Assembly (NCBI GenBank): GCA_015060905.1
Contig: SUXQ01000007.1
Coordinates: 72,680 to 136,679 of the forward strand
Source: Bacteroidales bacterium
GTDB taxonomy: Bacteria > Bacteroidota > Bacteroidia > Bacteroidales > Bacteroidaceae
Length of the DNA: 64,000 nucleotides
Reading direction: 5' to 3'
In this document: piece by piece, positions 10,271 through 19,566 of the stretch
How positions within the stretch are numbered: the stretch's first letter is position 1
Layout of the letters: the number at the start of each line of letters is the position of its first letter
The notes under the pieces: model-generated
The model's input: only the letters and a program-made list of their open reading frames with translations
The model's database searches: none
Told to the model about the DNA's origin: nothing
Program-made: the position numbers and the translations under genes

Positions 10271-11155
10271 CTATCCGAGCAATTTCTCGAAAGAGTCGGG
10301 AACGGGCGTCTCGAAACGCAGATATTTTCCTGTTACCGGATGGCGGAAAGCCAACAAATATGCATGAAGCCCCAAACGCAGCAAACTCTCGTCGCTGCTG
10401 CCATATTTGAAGTCACCTACGATAGGATGCCCAAGATCGGCAAGATGCACGCGAATCTGATTCTTGCGACCCGTTTCAAGTTCAAGCTCAAGCAACGAAT
10501 AACCGTTGGCACTGCGCAGTACATTATAATGTGTAACGGCATATTTTCCGCCATTGTTCACCGGGCTCGAATGTGTGACAAAATGCTTGTCTTCTGTCAG
10601 CCACGACCTTATTGTACCCTGTTTATCTTGAAGCTCGCCGCTTACAAGCGCAACGTAACGACGATCGGTAACAAGCTGTTGCCACCCCTCGACAAGCGAA
10701 CGTTGCGTCTTTACATCCTTTGCATAGACCATAAGCCCCGAAGTGTCTCTGTCGAGACGATGCACAATGTGCGAAGTGCAGCGCGAGCCGCCTTTTTCGA
10801 GGTAACGGTTGAGCACCGTCTGCACTGTCTGCTGACGAGTGTTGTTGCTCATAGACAAAAGACCCGCACGCTTGTCGATGACCAGCAGATAGGGGTCCTC
10901 GTACACTACCCCAAGATCGTTGCTGCGGAAAGTCATCTTCTGCTTCGAGCGGTCGAGCAATACAGTCTGTCCGGGGACGAGACGCGCAAGCGCATGGGTG
11001 GTAATTATATTGTCCACAAGCACCAGACGATTCACAAGCAAGGCCTTTGCGCGGTTACGGCTGATGCCGTTCATTGCCTTCATCAGAAAAGGCAAAAGTT
11101 CAATTTCTTCATTGACTTTAAAAGTCAGCGTATTGTTTTTCTGTTCTCTTCTCAT
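10271..11155 (-). CDS. RluA-family RNA pseudouridine synthase
   Basis: 294 aa. An N-terminal S4-like domain (residues ~10-70) is followed by the catalytic domain with the signature HRLDRDTSGLMVYAKD; Asp135 in HRLD is the predicted nucleophile. The later ELETGRKNQIRVHLADLGHPIVGD is the usual RluA/RluD C-terminal block. Isomerises uridines in 23S rRNA or tRNA; RluA, RluC and RluD cannot be told apart here. Only 11 bp downstream of the rlmD stop, so the two RNA-modification genes form an operon. Confidence 0.93.
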   Translation of the reverse strand: MRREQKNNTLTFKVNEEIELLPFLMKAMNGISRNRAKALLVNRLVLVDNIITTHALARLVPGQTVLLDRSKQKMTFRSNDLGVVYEDPYLLVIDKRAGLLSMSNNTRQQTVQTVLNRYLEKGGSRCTSHIVHRLDRDTSGLMVYAKDVKTQRSLVEGWQQLVTDRRYVALVSGELQDKQGTIRSWLTEDKHFVTHSSPVNNGGKYAVTHYNVLRSANGYSLLELELETGRKNQIRVHLADLGHPIVGDFKYGSSDESLLRLGLHAYLLAFRHPVTGKYLRFETPVPDSFEKLLG

Positions 11156-11166
11156 AATCGCATAAA

Positions 11167-12600
11167 TTATTCATCAAGAGTGTCACGACGCACCAAAAGC
11201 ACTACATTTTCCACATGATGCGTGTGGGGGAACATATCCACCGGCTGCACAGCCATCACTTTATACTCATTGTCGAGCAATGCAAGGTCGCGTGCCTGTG
11301 TCGCGGGATTGCAACTTACATAAACTATTCTTTTGGGAGCGGCAAAAAGCATCGCATCAATAACATCCGTATGCATTCCCGCACGAGGGGGGTCGGTAAT
11401 CATCACATCGGGACGACCATGAGCCTCGATAAAGTCGCGCGTGAGTACATCTTTCATATCTCCCGCGTAGAAGAGCATATTTTCGTGACCGTTGATGGCT
11501 GCATTTACCTTTGCATCCTCAATAGCCTCGGGAACATACTCGATGCCCACCACTCTTTTGCATCGGCGGGCAACAAAATTGGCGATTGTTCCCGTACCTG
11601 TGTAAAGGTCGTAAACAACCTCATTGCCTGTGAGCGCGGCAAAGTCGCGCGCTATCTTATATAGGTTATATGCCTGACGGCTGTTAGTCTGATAGAAAGA
11701 TTTTGGACCTACCTTAAATTTAAGTCCTTCCATCTGCTCGTAAATAAAATCGGTACCTTTATATGTATAAACCTCAAGATCGCCGAACGTATCGTTGCAC
11801 TTGTTGTTTATCACATAAAGCAAAGAGGTTACCTCGGGGAAAGCCTCGGCACAATAGGCCATCACTTTCATCAACATTGCATTATCCTCGTCACTCCCGA
11901 CCCTCGCCTGAACAAGCAACATTACCTCGCCTGTTGTAGAGGTGCGCAACATTATATTGCGCAGCACACCCGTCTGTGAACGCAGGTTATAGAAAGGCAC
12001 TCCCTCGCTTATCGCAAAGTCGCGTATGCCGTTGCGTATCTTGTTGTTAAGAGGGTCCATAAGAGCACATTCCTCAATATCGAGCACCTTGTCAAAAGCA
12101 TCGGGAATGTGGAATCCGAGAGCACTCATATTGTCGTATTTTACATCCTGCTCGACCTCTTCGCGTGTGAGCCAACGTTTGTCGCTGAATGTAAATTCGA
12201 GTTTGTTTCTGTAACACTGTGTCTGCTCGGAACCGAGAATGGGGGTAACGACGGGCAACTGCACCTTTCCTATGCGCGTGAGAGCATCCACCACCTGTTG
12301 CTGCTTATATTTAAGTTGATGTTCGTAGGCGAGACACTGCCATTTGCACCCTCCGCAAACGCCATAATGCTTGCAGAAAGGCACTGCACGCTCATCGGAA
12401 TACTCGTAAAACTTAACAGCCTCGGCCTCGGCGTAACTATGTTTTTTGCGACGTATTTTAAGGTCTACAACATCGCCGGGAACAACATAAGGCACAAAAA
12501 CCACAAGGTCGTTCACTCGCGCCAGAGCCTTGCCCTCGGCCGCGACGGCTGTTATTTTTATCTGTTCCAAAAGTGGAAACTCTTTCTTTTTTCTTGCCAT
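11167..12600 (-). CDS. rlmD: 23S rRNA (uracil-1939-C5)-methyltransferase RlmD
   Basis: 477 aa from ATG at 12600; an in-frame ATG at 12687 would add an odd Cys-rich extension in AT-rich intergenic DNA. TRAM domain at ~10-70, then the iron-sulfur motif CKHYGVCGGC (Cys76, 82, 85), then a Rossmann methyltransferase domain with VYDLYTGTGTIANFVA, the motif DPPRAGMH and the catalytic YVSCNPATQARDL cysteine. Uses SAM to make m5U in 23S rRNA. TrmA/RlmC/RlmD members are similar; the Fe-S Cys pattern supports RlmD. Operon with the pseudouridine synthase downstream. Confidence 0.9.
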   Translation of the reverse strand: MARKKKEFPLLEQIKITAVAAEGKALARVNDLVVFVPYVVPGDVVDLKIRRKKHSYAEAEAVKFYEYSDERAVPFCKHYGVCGGCKWQCLAYEHQLKYKQQQVVDALTRIGKVQLPVVTPILGSEQTQCYRNKLEFTFSDKRWLTREEVEQDVKYDNMSALGFHIPDAFDKVLDIEECALMDPLNNKIRNGIRDFAISEGVPFYNLRSQTGVLRNIMLRTSTTGEVMLLVQARVGSDEDNAMLMKVMAYCAEAFPEVTSLLYVINNKCNDTFGDLEVYTYKGTDFIYEQMEGLKFKVGPKSFYQTNSRQAYNLYKIARDFAALTGNEVVYDLYTGTGTIANFVARRCKRVVGIEYVPEAIEDAKVNAAINGHENMLFYAGDMKDVLTRDFIEAHGRPDVMITDPPRAGMHTDVIDAMLFAAPKRIVYVSCNPATQARDLALLDNEYKVMAVQPVDMFPHTHHVENVVLLVRRDTLDE

Positions 12601-12784
12601 ATTTTTATTTTGTTTAAAGCAACCGACCGTTTGCAGCAACATACGCTCTTTCACACAACTGCAAAGCCATTGCCATTTAAAAAGCAAAAATAGTGCTATT
12701 TTATGAAAAAGCGTAATAATTCGCGCACAACTTTACAAGATATATTTTTTTCCTCACTTGCTTTTATAATTCCCGTTTTTTGTT

Positions 12785-12792
12785 TAAATTTG
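12785..12792 (+). promoter_or_regulatory. Putative -7 element of ppdK
   Basis: TAAATTTG fits TAnnTTTG; the nearest upstream TTG (12758-12760) is a few bases too far for an ideal -33 box. The leader of about 100 nt contains an imperfect hairpin around 12801-12824 (CCTGCATG/CATGCAAGG). The remainder of the 12601-12896 gap is AT-rich with no gene. Confidence 0.45.
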
Positions 12793-12896
12793 CACGTTAT
12801 CGGTACCCTGCATGCACATGCAAGGTGCTTATGGCTTATGGTGCTTAAACTATAAAATTTTTATTATCAATAACATAACTATCAAAATTAAGACTT

Positions 12897-15620
12897 ATGG
12901 CTGAAAAAAGAGTCTATCTTTTCGGTAACGGTAAGGCCGAAGGTAAAGCAGACATGAGAAATCTGCTCGGTGGTAAAGGTGCCAATCTGGCTGAAATGAA
13001 CCTGATTGGTGTACCCGTTCCTCCCGGTTTTACAATTACCACAGAGACTTGCAACGATTACTATCGTATCGGCAAGGCAGAAGTAGTAGAGTTGTTGAAG
13101 GACGACGTTCATGCAGCAGTTGCACACGTTGAGGCCTTGATGAACTCTAAGTTCGGTGATGTAGAAAACCCCTTGTTGGTATCGGTACGTTCGGGTGCTC
13201 GCGCTTCAATGCCCGGTATGATGGATACAATCCTCAACCTCGGATTGAACGACGAAGTAGTAGAGGGTATGGTACGCAAGACCGGTAATGCACGCTTCGC
13301 ATGGGATTCTTACCGTCGTTTCGTACAGATGTACGGTGACGTTGTATTGGGCATGAAACCCGTGAACAAAGAGGACATCGACCCGTTTGAGGCTATCATC
13401 GAAGAGGTTAAAGAGGCTAAAGGCGTTAAGCTTGACAACGAACTTGAGGTTGAGGACCTTAAAGAACTTGTTAAGAAGTTCAAGGCTGCTGTTAAAGAGC
13501 AGACAGGCAAAGACTTCCCCACCGACGCTTACGAACAGCTTTGGGGTGCTATCTGCGCAGTATTCGACAGTTGGATGAACGAGCGTGCTATCCTTTACCG
13601 TAAGATGGAGGGTATTCCCGCCGAGTGGGGTACTGCCGTAAACGTACAGGCAATGGTATTCGGTAACATGGGCGACACATCTGCAACAGGTGTATGCTTC
13701 AGCCGCGACGCCGGTAACGGTGAGAACCTTTTCAACGGTGAGTACCTTATCAATGCTCAGGGTGAGGACGTGGTTGCAGGTATCCGCACACCCCAGCAGA
13801 TTACAAAGATTGGTTCACAGCGTTGGGCCGAAATGCAGGGTATCAGCGAGGAGGTTCGCGCAAGCCAGTATCCTTCTATGGAAGAGGCAATGCCCGAGAT
13901 TTACAAAGAGCTCGATGCACTTCAGAATAAACTAGAGTGCCACTATAATGACATGCAGGACATGGAGTTCACCGTACAAGAAGGTAAACTTTGGTTCCTC
14001 CAGACACGTAACGGTAAACGTACAGGTACAGCGATGGTTAAAATCGCAATGGACCTTTTGAAAGAGGGCAAAATAGACGAGAAGACAGCTCTTTTGCGTT
14101 GCGAGCCCAACAAACTTGACGAGCTTCTCCACCCCGTATTCGACAAGGCTGCGTTGAAGAGCGCAAAAGTTCTTACACGCGGATTGCCCGCATCGCCCGG
14201 TGCTGCAACAGGTCACATTGTATTCTTCGCAGACGATGCTAAAGAGTGGGCTGCAAACAGCAAGAAGGTTATCATGGTACGTCTTGAGACAAGCCCCGAG
14301 GACCTCGCAGGTATGGCTGTAGCAGAGGGTATCCTTACTGCTCGCGGTGGTATGACTTCACACGCTGCCGTTGTTGCTCGCGGTATGGGTAAATGTTGTG
14401 TATCGGGCGCAGGTGCACTTAAGGTAGACTACAAGAACAAGACTGTAACAATCGAGGGCTCTACTTACAAAGAGGGTGACTATATTTCTATCAACGGTAC
14501 TACCGGTGAGGTTTACGAAGGTAAGGTTGAGACTAAGGCAGCCGGTATTTCGGGTGACTTTGCAGAGTTGATGGACCTTTGCGCTAAGCACTCTAAGCTC
14601 GTTGTTCGTACAAACGCCGATACTCCCCACGATGCTGAGGTTGCTCGTCAGTTTGGTGCTGTAGGTATCGGTCTTTGCCGTACAGAGCACATGTTCTTCG
14701 AGGCTGACAAGATTGTTGCTATGCGCGAGATGATTCTTGCTGAGACTGTTGAGGGTCGTAAGGCTGCTCTTGCCAAACTTCTCCCCTACCAGCAAAAGGA
14801 CTTCTATGGCATCTTGAAGGCTATGGACGGTTGCCCCGTAAACATCCGTTTGCTCGATCCTCCTTTGCATGAGTTTGTTCCCCACGATCTTAAAGGTCAG
14901 CAGGAGATGGCAGATACTATGGGCGTATCACTCGAATACATCCAGCAGCGTGTAGACAGCCTCAGCGAGCAGAACCCCATGCTCGGTCACCGTGGTTGCC
15001 GCTTGGGTAACACTTACCCCGAAATTACAGAGATGCAGACACGTGCTATCATCGGTGCTGCTATTCAGTTGAAGAAAGAGGGTTACAACCCCATGCCCGA
15101 GATTATGGTTCCCCTTATCGGTATCCTTTACGAGTTCAAGGCGCAGGCCGAGATTATCCGCGCTACTGCTGCCGAGCTCTTCAAGGCCGAAGGTGTTGAG
15201 CCTTTCGAGTTTAAGGTTGGTACAATGATTGAGATTCCTCGTGCAGCCCTCACTGCTCACAAGATTGCTACTGAGGCTGAGTACTTCTCATTCGGTACAA
15301 ACGACTTGACACAGATGACATTCGGTTACTCTCGTGACGACATTGCAAGCTTCCTCCCCGTTTACTTGGAGAAGAAGATTTTGAAGGTAGACCCCTTCCA
15401 GGTACTCGACCAGAATGGTGTTGGTCAGCTTGTGAAGATGGCTGTAGACAATGGTCGCGCTGCACGTCCCGAACTGAAATGCGGTATCTGTGGTGAGCAT
15501 GGTGGCGAGCCTTCATCAGTGAAGTTCTGCCACAAGGTTGGTCTCAACTATGTATCTTGTTCACCTTTCCGCGTGCCCATCGCACGTTTGGCAGCTGCTC
15601 AGGCTGCTGTGGAGGAATAA
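12897..15620 (+). CDS. ppdK: Pyruvate, phosphate dikinase
   Basis: 907 aa, full length. Interconverts pyruvate + ATP + Pi and PEP + AMP + PPi. N-terminal ATP-grasp domain begins VYLFGNGKAEGKADMRNLLGGKGANLAEM with VSVRSGARASMPGMMDT; the central phosphohistidine domain has GGMTSHAAVVARGMG with catalytic His489; the C-terminal TIM barrel contains IGLCRTEHMFFEADK, EIMVPLIG and FSFGTNDLTQMTFGYSRDD, and CGICGEHGGEP. Codon use is strongly biased (GGT, CGT, AAG, TTC) relative to neighbours, implying high expression. Monocistronic with its own terminator. Confidence 0.98.
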   Translation: MAEKRVYLFGNGKAEGKADMRNLLGGKGANLAEMNLIGVPVPPGFTITTETCNDYYRIGKAEVVELLKDDVHAAVAHVEALMNSKFGDVENPLLVSVRSGARASMPGMMDTILNLGLNDEVVEGMVRKTGNARFAWDSYRRFVQMYGDVVLGMKPVNKEDIDPFEAIIEEVKEAKGVKLDNELEVEDLKELVKKFKAAVKEQTGKDFPTDAYEQLWGAICAVFDSWMNERAILYRKMEGIPAEWGTAVNVQAMVFGNMGDTSATGVCFSRDAGNGENLFNGEYLINAQGEDVVAGIRTPQQITKIGSQRWAEMQGISEEVRASQYPSMEEAMPEIYKELDALQNKLECHYNDMQDMEFTVQEGKLWFLQTRNGKRTGTAMVKIAMDLLKEGKIDEKTALLRCEPNKLDELLHPVFDKAALKSAKVLTRGLPASPGAATGHIVFFADDAKEWAANSKKVIMVRLETSPEDLAGMAVAEGILTARGGMTSHAAVVARGMGKCCVSGAGALKVDYKNKTVTIEGSTYKEGDYISINGTTGEVYEGKVETKAAGISGDFAELMDLCAKHSKLVVRTNADTPHDAEVARQFGAVGIGLCRTEHMFFEADKIVAMREMILAETVEGRKAALAKLLPYQQKDFYGILKAMDGCPVNIRLLDPPLHEFVPHDLKGQQEMADTMGVSLEYIQQRVDSLSEQNPMLGHRGCRLGNTYPEITEMQTRAIIGAAIQLKKEGYNPMPEIMVPLIGILYEFKAQAEIIRATAAELFKAEGVEPFEFKVGTMIEIPRAALTAHKIATEAEYFSFGTNDLTQMTFGYSRDDIASFLPVYLEKKILKVDPFQVLDQNGVGQLVKMAVDNGRAARPELKCGICGEHGGEPSSVKFCHKVGLNYVSCSPFRVPIARLAAAQAAVEE

Positions 15621-15647
15621 TAAGAATTTCTCATATTATAAATAATT

Positions 15648-15686
15648 TCGACGGTAAGTCTACATGGACTTACCGTCGATTCTTTT
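15648..15686 (+). terminator. ppdK terminator
   Basis: Perfect 13-bp stem TCGACGGTAAGTC/GACTTACCGTCGA (15648-15660, 15667-15679) followed by TTCTTTT. Confidence 0.9.
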
Positions 15687-15708
15687 ATAAATAATAAGTA
15701 CGCCCACA

Positions 15709-15744
15709 ACAAAAAAATCTGCGTCACACAATGTGACACAGATT
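15709..15744 (-). terminator. Terminator of the amidase-MCE operon
   Basis: On the minus strand, AATCTGTGTCACA then TGTGACGCAGATT (one mismatch) followed by seven T. It lies 33 bp after the MCE stop and is distinct from the convergent ppdK terminator. Confidence 0.8.
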
Positions 15745-15776
15745 TATGTACTATTTAATTTTTATTCTTCCAGAGT

Positions 15777-16676
15777 TTACTTTTTATCCTTGCGTCCGAA
15801 AATAGAGAAATGCACGTAACGCTTAGGCTCTTCACGCAGATTCTGCAACAAGGCTGTAGCTTGTTCGCAGGTTGTACAAAGGTTGCGATAAAGGGCTGTA
15901 TCATTGAGCAACAGTCCCATAGTTCCCTCTTTTGAATTAAGAACAATTGTCAATTGCTCGATATTACGCAGTGTATTTTCGAGCTGCGAGGCAATATTCT
16001 TATAATCTATCTGTTTCAACTGTCCACTGACAGCAAGCATGTCATCTTCGAGTTTAATCATTCGGTCGGTAATTGCGGGAACATCTTTTGCGATTAATTT
16101 ATTTATGCCCGCAGTGGTCTTTTTAAGTTCTTCGGTAAGCATGGCTGCATTATCCACTGTGTTATTCAGCGAAGGATTGGCAAGAAGGGTGTTCAGATTG
16201 CCAAGAATGGAATCTAATTTCGGAAGCATCTTGTCAAAGGCCGGAAGTATCTTTTCGCTTGCAACGGTTGCAATGCCCTTGTCAGGGTAGCCTGCAAGAG
16301 TGTCACCGGGAGTAAGCATATTGCCACTATTGCCGAGCACCAAACTAATATCTGTACCACCGAGCATGTGAGTGGTAATTGTTGCGTAACTGCCCATAGG
16401 CACTTTCATACGCTCGTCAATTTCGATGGTAACGATGATGTTGCCGGGATTCGCGTAGTCATAATTAATATTACGCACATTTCCCACGCTGTATCCGTTT
16501 ATAAACACAGGGCTGGAATTTACCAACTGACAAACATCCGAAAATCTTACATAATAGTGATTTTCGGCTTTAAAAAGATTAATTCCTTTGAAAAAATTTA
16601 TCAGAAGGTATATTATGAGTATTGCCAAAATTCCGGTTATGCCAATAATAACCTCACGCGAAAATATTTTTTTCAT
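15777..16676 (-). CDS. MCE/MlaD-family lipid-transport protein
   Basis: 299 aa. One N-terminal membrane helix (residues ~9-29, IIGITGILAILIIYLLINFF), then an MlaD/MCE beta domain (~40-125: YYVRFSDVCQLVNSSPVFI, GYSVGNVRNI, IDERMKVPMGSYATI, LGGTDISLVLG), then a long helical, low-complexity tail with repeated helices. MCE proteins form periplasmic hexamers that move phospholipids between membranes with an ABC transporter; no mlaE or mlaF genes are nearby. 6 bp downstream of the amidase gene, so co-transcribed. Confidence 0.9.
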   Translation of the reverse strand: MKKIFSREVIIGITGILAILIIYLLINFFKGINLFKAENHYYVRFSDVCQLVNSSPVFINGYSVGNVRNINYDYANPGNIIVTIEIDERMKVPMGSYATITTHMLGGTDISLVLGNSGNMLTPGDTLAGYPDKGIATVASEKILPAFDKMLPKLDSILGNLNTLLANPSLNNTVDNAAMLTEELKKTTAGINKLIAKDVPAITDRMIKLEDDMLAVSGQLKQIDYKNIASQLENTLRNIEQLTIVLNSKEGTMGLLLNDTALYRNLCTTCEQATALLQNLREEPKRYVHFSIFGRKDKK

Positions 16677-16682
16677 AATGTT

Positions 16683-17810
16683 CTATTTTTTTCGTTTAAA
16701 CTCTTTTATGGCCTCTTGTGTGTCCATTTTTTCTCCGTTGCGAAAAGCTACGATGAACGCCTCCTTGAACTTGGTCGAAATTTTTTTGCGCAACGCTACA
16801 ATTTCGTTGTAGTTCGACGACTCGCCATAAGTATATTTATATAATCCTTTTTCTTTGTAATAATCGGCACTGAGTCCCTTTAAGCGTTTATCCTTTGCGG
16901 CAAGTTTCTTGTCCGACGCAAGTATCTGTATTTTGAAAATGGGTGCATCGGCACGCTTCGTCTGTTTGGAAGAAGCCGTTTCCGGTTGGGTTTTTGTTTT
17001 TTGAGGCTTCGCCGAGGTTGCCTTTGCAACGCCATATTGTTTGTAATATGCCGAAAAGCCATCGAATATTCCCTTCGTCAGAGCTTGCTGCCCCGCCGAG
17101 GAGGCTAAAAAATTCTCTTCGGCACTATTTGTTATAAAACCCAATTCTATAAGAATGCTGGGCATTGCTGTCTGGTGGAGTACCAAAAAACCGGCATTCG
17201 ACACTCCTCTATTACGCAATTTGCTGCGACCTACCATCTTTTTCTGTATAGCCTCGGCGCAATGTATGCTTTTTTCAATATCGTGACTGCGGATGAGCTC
17301 GAAAATAATGTAGCTCTCCGTGGAGCGCGGGTCAAAGCCTTTATATACCTCTTGAAAATTATCTTCTAAAAGAATCGCTTCATTCTCGTACATTGCAGCT
17401 TTTTTTGCCTCGGCACTGCTACCCGAGCCTAAAGTAAATGTTTCGCAACCACGCGCCTTGCGCGACTTTGACGCATTTGTGTGGATGGAGATAAAGAGGT
17501 CGGCCTTGACCCTGTTGGCAATAGCCGCACGCTCGTTAAGCTGAATATATTTATCGGTTTTTCGTGTATATACAACATTAACCTCGGGAAAAGTTTTATT
17601 TATCATCCTACCCAATGCTAAAGCTACATTAAGGTTAATGGTTTTTTCCTTGGCCTTGCGCCCGACAGCACCCGGGTCTTTACCACCATGACCGGCATCA
17701 ATAACCAACGTGAAAGAGTTTTTACCGTCGCGCGCGGGGGCAGCAAAGGAGACTACAGTCGCCATTGCCAACAATAAAAAACAAAGAAATGTGATATTTA
17801 TACGATTCAC
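16683..17810 (-). CDS. N-acetylmuramoyl-L-alanine amidase (Amidase_3)
   Basis: 375 aa. Signal peptide 1-23 (ends VVSFAAP). The amidase_3 zinc domain spans ~30-255: FTLVIDAGHGGKDPGAVG (zinc His), NVVYTRKTDKYIQL, DLFISIHTNAS (zinc His), and the late catalytic Glu in SILIELGFITNSAEE. After a Lys/Thr/Pro-rich linker, residues ~290-360 form a SPOR-like segment (FKIQILASDKKLAAKD, LKGLSADYYKEKGLYKYTYG). Cleaves the amide between MurNAc and L-Ala in peptidoglycan, probably at the septum. Pairing with an MCE gene recurs in Bacteroidetes. Confidence 0.92.
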   Translation of the reverse strand: MNRINITFLCFLLLAMATVVSFAAPARDGKNSFTLVIDAGHGGKDPGAVGRKAKEKTINLNVALALGRMINKTFPEVNVVYTRKTDKYIQLNERAAIANRVKADLFISIHTNASKSRKARGCETFTLGSGSSAEAKKAAMYENEAILLEDNFQEVYKGFDPRSTESYIIFELIRSHDIEKSIHCAEAIQKKMVGRSKLRNRGVSNAGFLVLHQTAMPSILIELGFITNSAEENFLASSAGQQALTKGIFDGFSAYYKQYGVAKATSAKPQKTKTQPETASSKQTKRADAPIFKIQILASDKKLAAKDKRLKGLSADYYKEKGLYKYTYGESSNYNEIVALRKKISTKFKEAFIVAFRNGEKMDTQEAIKEFKRKK

Positions 17811-17960
17811 TGCGCGATTTTCGTTGTTATAAAATTCGCTGTAAAATTACAAAAAAAATCCCACCTGCACGCGTACTTTATATTAAATAAGCAAAAATAG
17901 AGAGAAGTTATATAATTTGAAAATAAAAATTAAAGCGTTTATTGATTGTTTTGCTACTGA

Positions 17961-18227
17961 TTTGCACTATCTTTGCAATATAATATTGCGAAAATAGGCT
18001 GCACTCACTTTGTAACCTGCAAGCAAGCTTGCGTTACGTTCGTTTGCACTATCTTTGCAATACAAATGTTGCGAAAATAGGCTGCACTCACTTTGTAACC
18101 TGCAAGCAAGCTTGCGTTACGTTCGTTTGCACTATCTTTGCAATACAAATGTTGCGAAAATAGGCTGCACTCACTTTGTAACCTGCAAGCAAGCTTGCGT
18201 TACGTTCGTTTGCACTATCTTTGCAGT
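17961..18227 (+). repeat. Three tandem 82-83 bp repeats, each carrying a -7 promoter element; the 17811-18268 gap
   Basis: Units at 17961-18042 (82 bp), 18043-18125 and 18126-18208 (83 bp each), plus a partial fourth to 18227. Each begins TTTGCACTATCTTTGCA, with TATCTTTG matching the Bacteroidetes -7, continues with GTTGCGAAAATAGGCTGCAC and ends around the palindrome GCAAGCTTGC and GTTACGTTCG. Units 2 and 3 are identical. All promoters point towards serS, which starts 42 bp after the last partial unit. The same element occurs at 63874-63972 before dus and, decayed, at 7370-7475. Confidence 0.85.
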
Positions 18228-18268
18228 TATTACTAAATGAAAAATAAAATTTAACAATATATAAACTT

Positions 18269-19543
18269 ATGCTAACGCTTAAAGTTATTACCCAGGAAAC
18301 AGAAAAGGTGTTGAAAGGGTTGGAAAAGAAGCATTTTAAAAATGCAAAAGAGACAATCGACAAAGTATTGGAATACGACAAAATACGTCGCGCATCGCAG
18401 GGCGAGCTTGACGCCACCTTGCAACAGAGCAAACAGCTTGCGGCAAAAATAGGCATGTTGATGAAAGAGAAAAACATCGCCGAGGCCGAGCAGGTGAAAC
18501 AACAGGTTGCCGAGCTTAAAGAAAAAACGAAAAACCTGCAAGCAGCAATGGACGAAGCTGCCGCAAAGACTCAAGAGATTCTTTACACAATACCCAACCT
18601 TCCAAACGACACTGTTCCCGAGGGCACATGCGCCGAGGACAATGTTGTCGAGCGCGAGGGAGGGGAGATTCCCAATCTGGGCGAGAATGCACTCCCCCAT
18701 TGGGACCTTGCAAAAAAATACGACCTTATAGATTTTGAGCTTGGAGTAAAGATTACAGGCGCAGGCTTCCCCGTATACAAAGGCAAAGGCGCACGCTTGC
18801 AACGAGCATTGATAAACTTCTTCCTTGACGAGGCACGCGACGCAGGCTATCTGGAGGTTGAACCGCCATATGTTGTGAACGAGGCATCGGGCTACGGAAC
18901 AGGACAGTTGCCCGACAAAGAGGGTCAAATGTATCACTGTACACTTGACAACCTCTATCTTATCCCCACAGCCGAAGTTCCCGTAACAAACATCTACCGC
19001 GATGTTATTCTCGACGAAAAGTCGCTCCCGATAAAGAACTGTGCCTACTCGGCATGTTTCCGCCGTGAAGCAGGCTCGTATGGAAAAGATGTACGCGGAC
19101 TCAACCGTCTGCATCAATTCAACAAAGTGGAGATTGTACGCATCGACACACCCGAGCACTCATACGAATCGCTCGACGAGATGATTGCACACGTAGAGAA
19201 CCTCGTTCAAAAGCTGGAACTGCCTTACAGAATACTACGTCTGTGCGGTGGAGACATGAGCTTCACTTCCTCAATAACTTTCGACTTTGAAGTATTTTCT
19301 GCTGCACAAGAACGCTGGCTGGAGGTAAGCTCGGTATCAAACTTTGAATCGTACCAAGCTAACCGCTTGAAGTGCCGCTACCGCAACGCAGACAAAAAGA
19401 CAGAACTTTGCCACACACTCAACGGTTCGGCTCTTGCACTTCCCCGTATAGTTGCAGCCATTTTGGAGAACAACCAGACACCCGAAGGCATAAAAATACC
19501 CAAAGTACTTGTTCCCTACTGCGGATTCGACATTATAGATTAA
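18269..19543 (+). CDS. serS: Seryl-tRNA synthetase
   Basis: 424 aa, normal length. Charges tRNA-Ser (and tRNA-Sec where present) with serine in the cytosol. The N-terminal ~110 residues are the long antiparallel coiled-coil arm (QSKQLAAKIGMLMKEKNIAE); the class II core follows with TAEVPVTN (serine-binding TXE loop), motif 2 FRREAGSYGKDVRGLNRLHQ, and motif 3 around NGSALALPRIVAAILENNQ. Expression probably comes from the tandem promoter repeat upstream. The NfnAB-type gene starts 24 bp downstream. Confidence 0.98.
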   Translation: MLTLKVITQETEKVLKGLEKKHFKNAKETIDKVLEYDKIRRASQGELDATLQQSKQLAAKIGMLMKEKNIAEAEQVKQQVAELKEKTKNLQAAMDEAAAKTQEILYTIPNLPNDTVPEGTCAEDNVVEREGGEIPNLGENALPHWDLAKKYDLIDFELGVKITGAGFPVYKGKGARLQRALINFFLDEARDAGYLEVEPPYVVNEASGYGTGQLPDKEGQMYHCTLDNLYLIPTAEVPVTNIYRDVILDEKSLPIKNCAYSACFRREAGSYGKDVRGLNRLHQFNKVEIVRIDTPEHSYESLDEMIAHVENLVQKLELPYRILRLCGGDMSFTSSITFDFEVFSAAQERWLEVSSVSNFESYQANRLKCRYRNADKKTELCHTLNGSALALPRIVAAILENNQTPEGIKIPKVLVPYCGFDIID

Positions 19544-19566
19544 AAACCAACAAAACTAAAAGAACA

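Noticed and set aside
18272..19159. 295-aa minus frame opposite serS
   Set aside because: Cys-rich shadow of seryl-tRNA synthetase; no homology pattern.
19372..19566. N-terminal extension of the NfnAB-type protein
   Set aside because: It lies inside serS in another frame; the conserved domain starts at MYQIVCKEQFS (19567).
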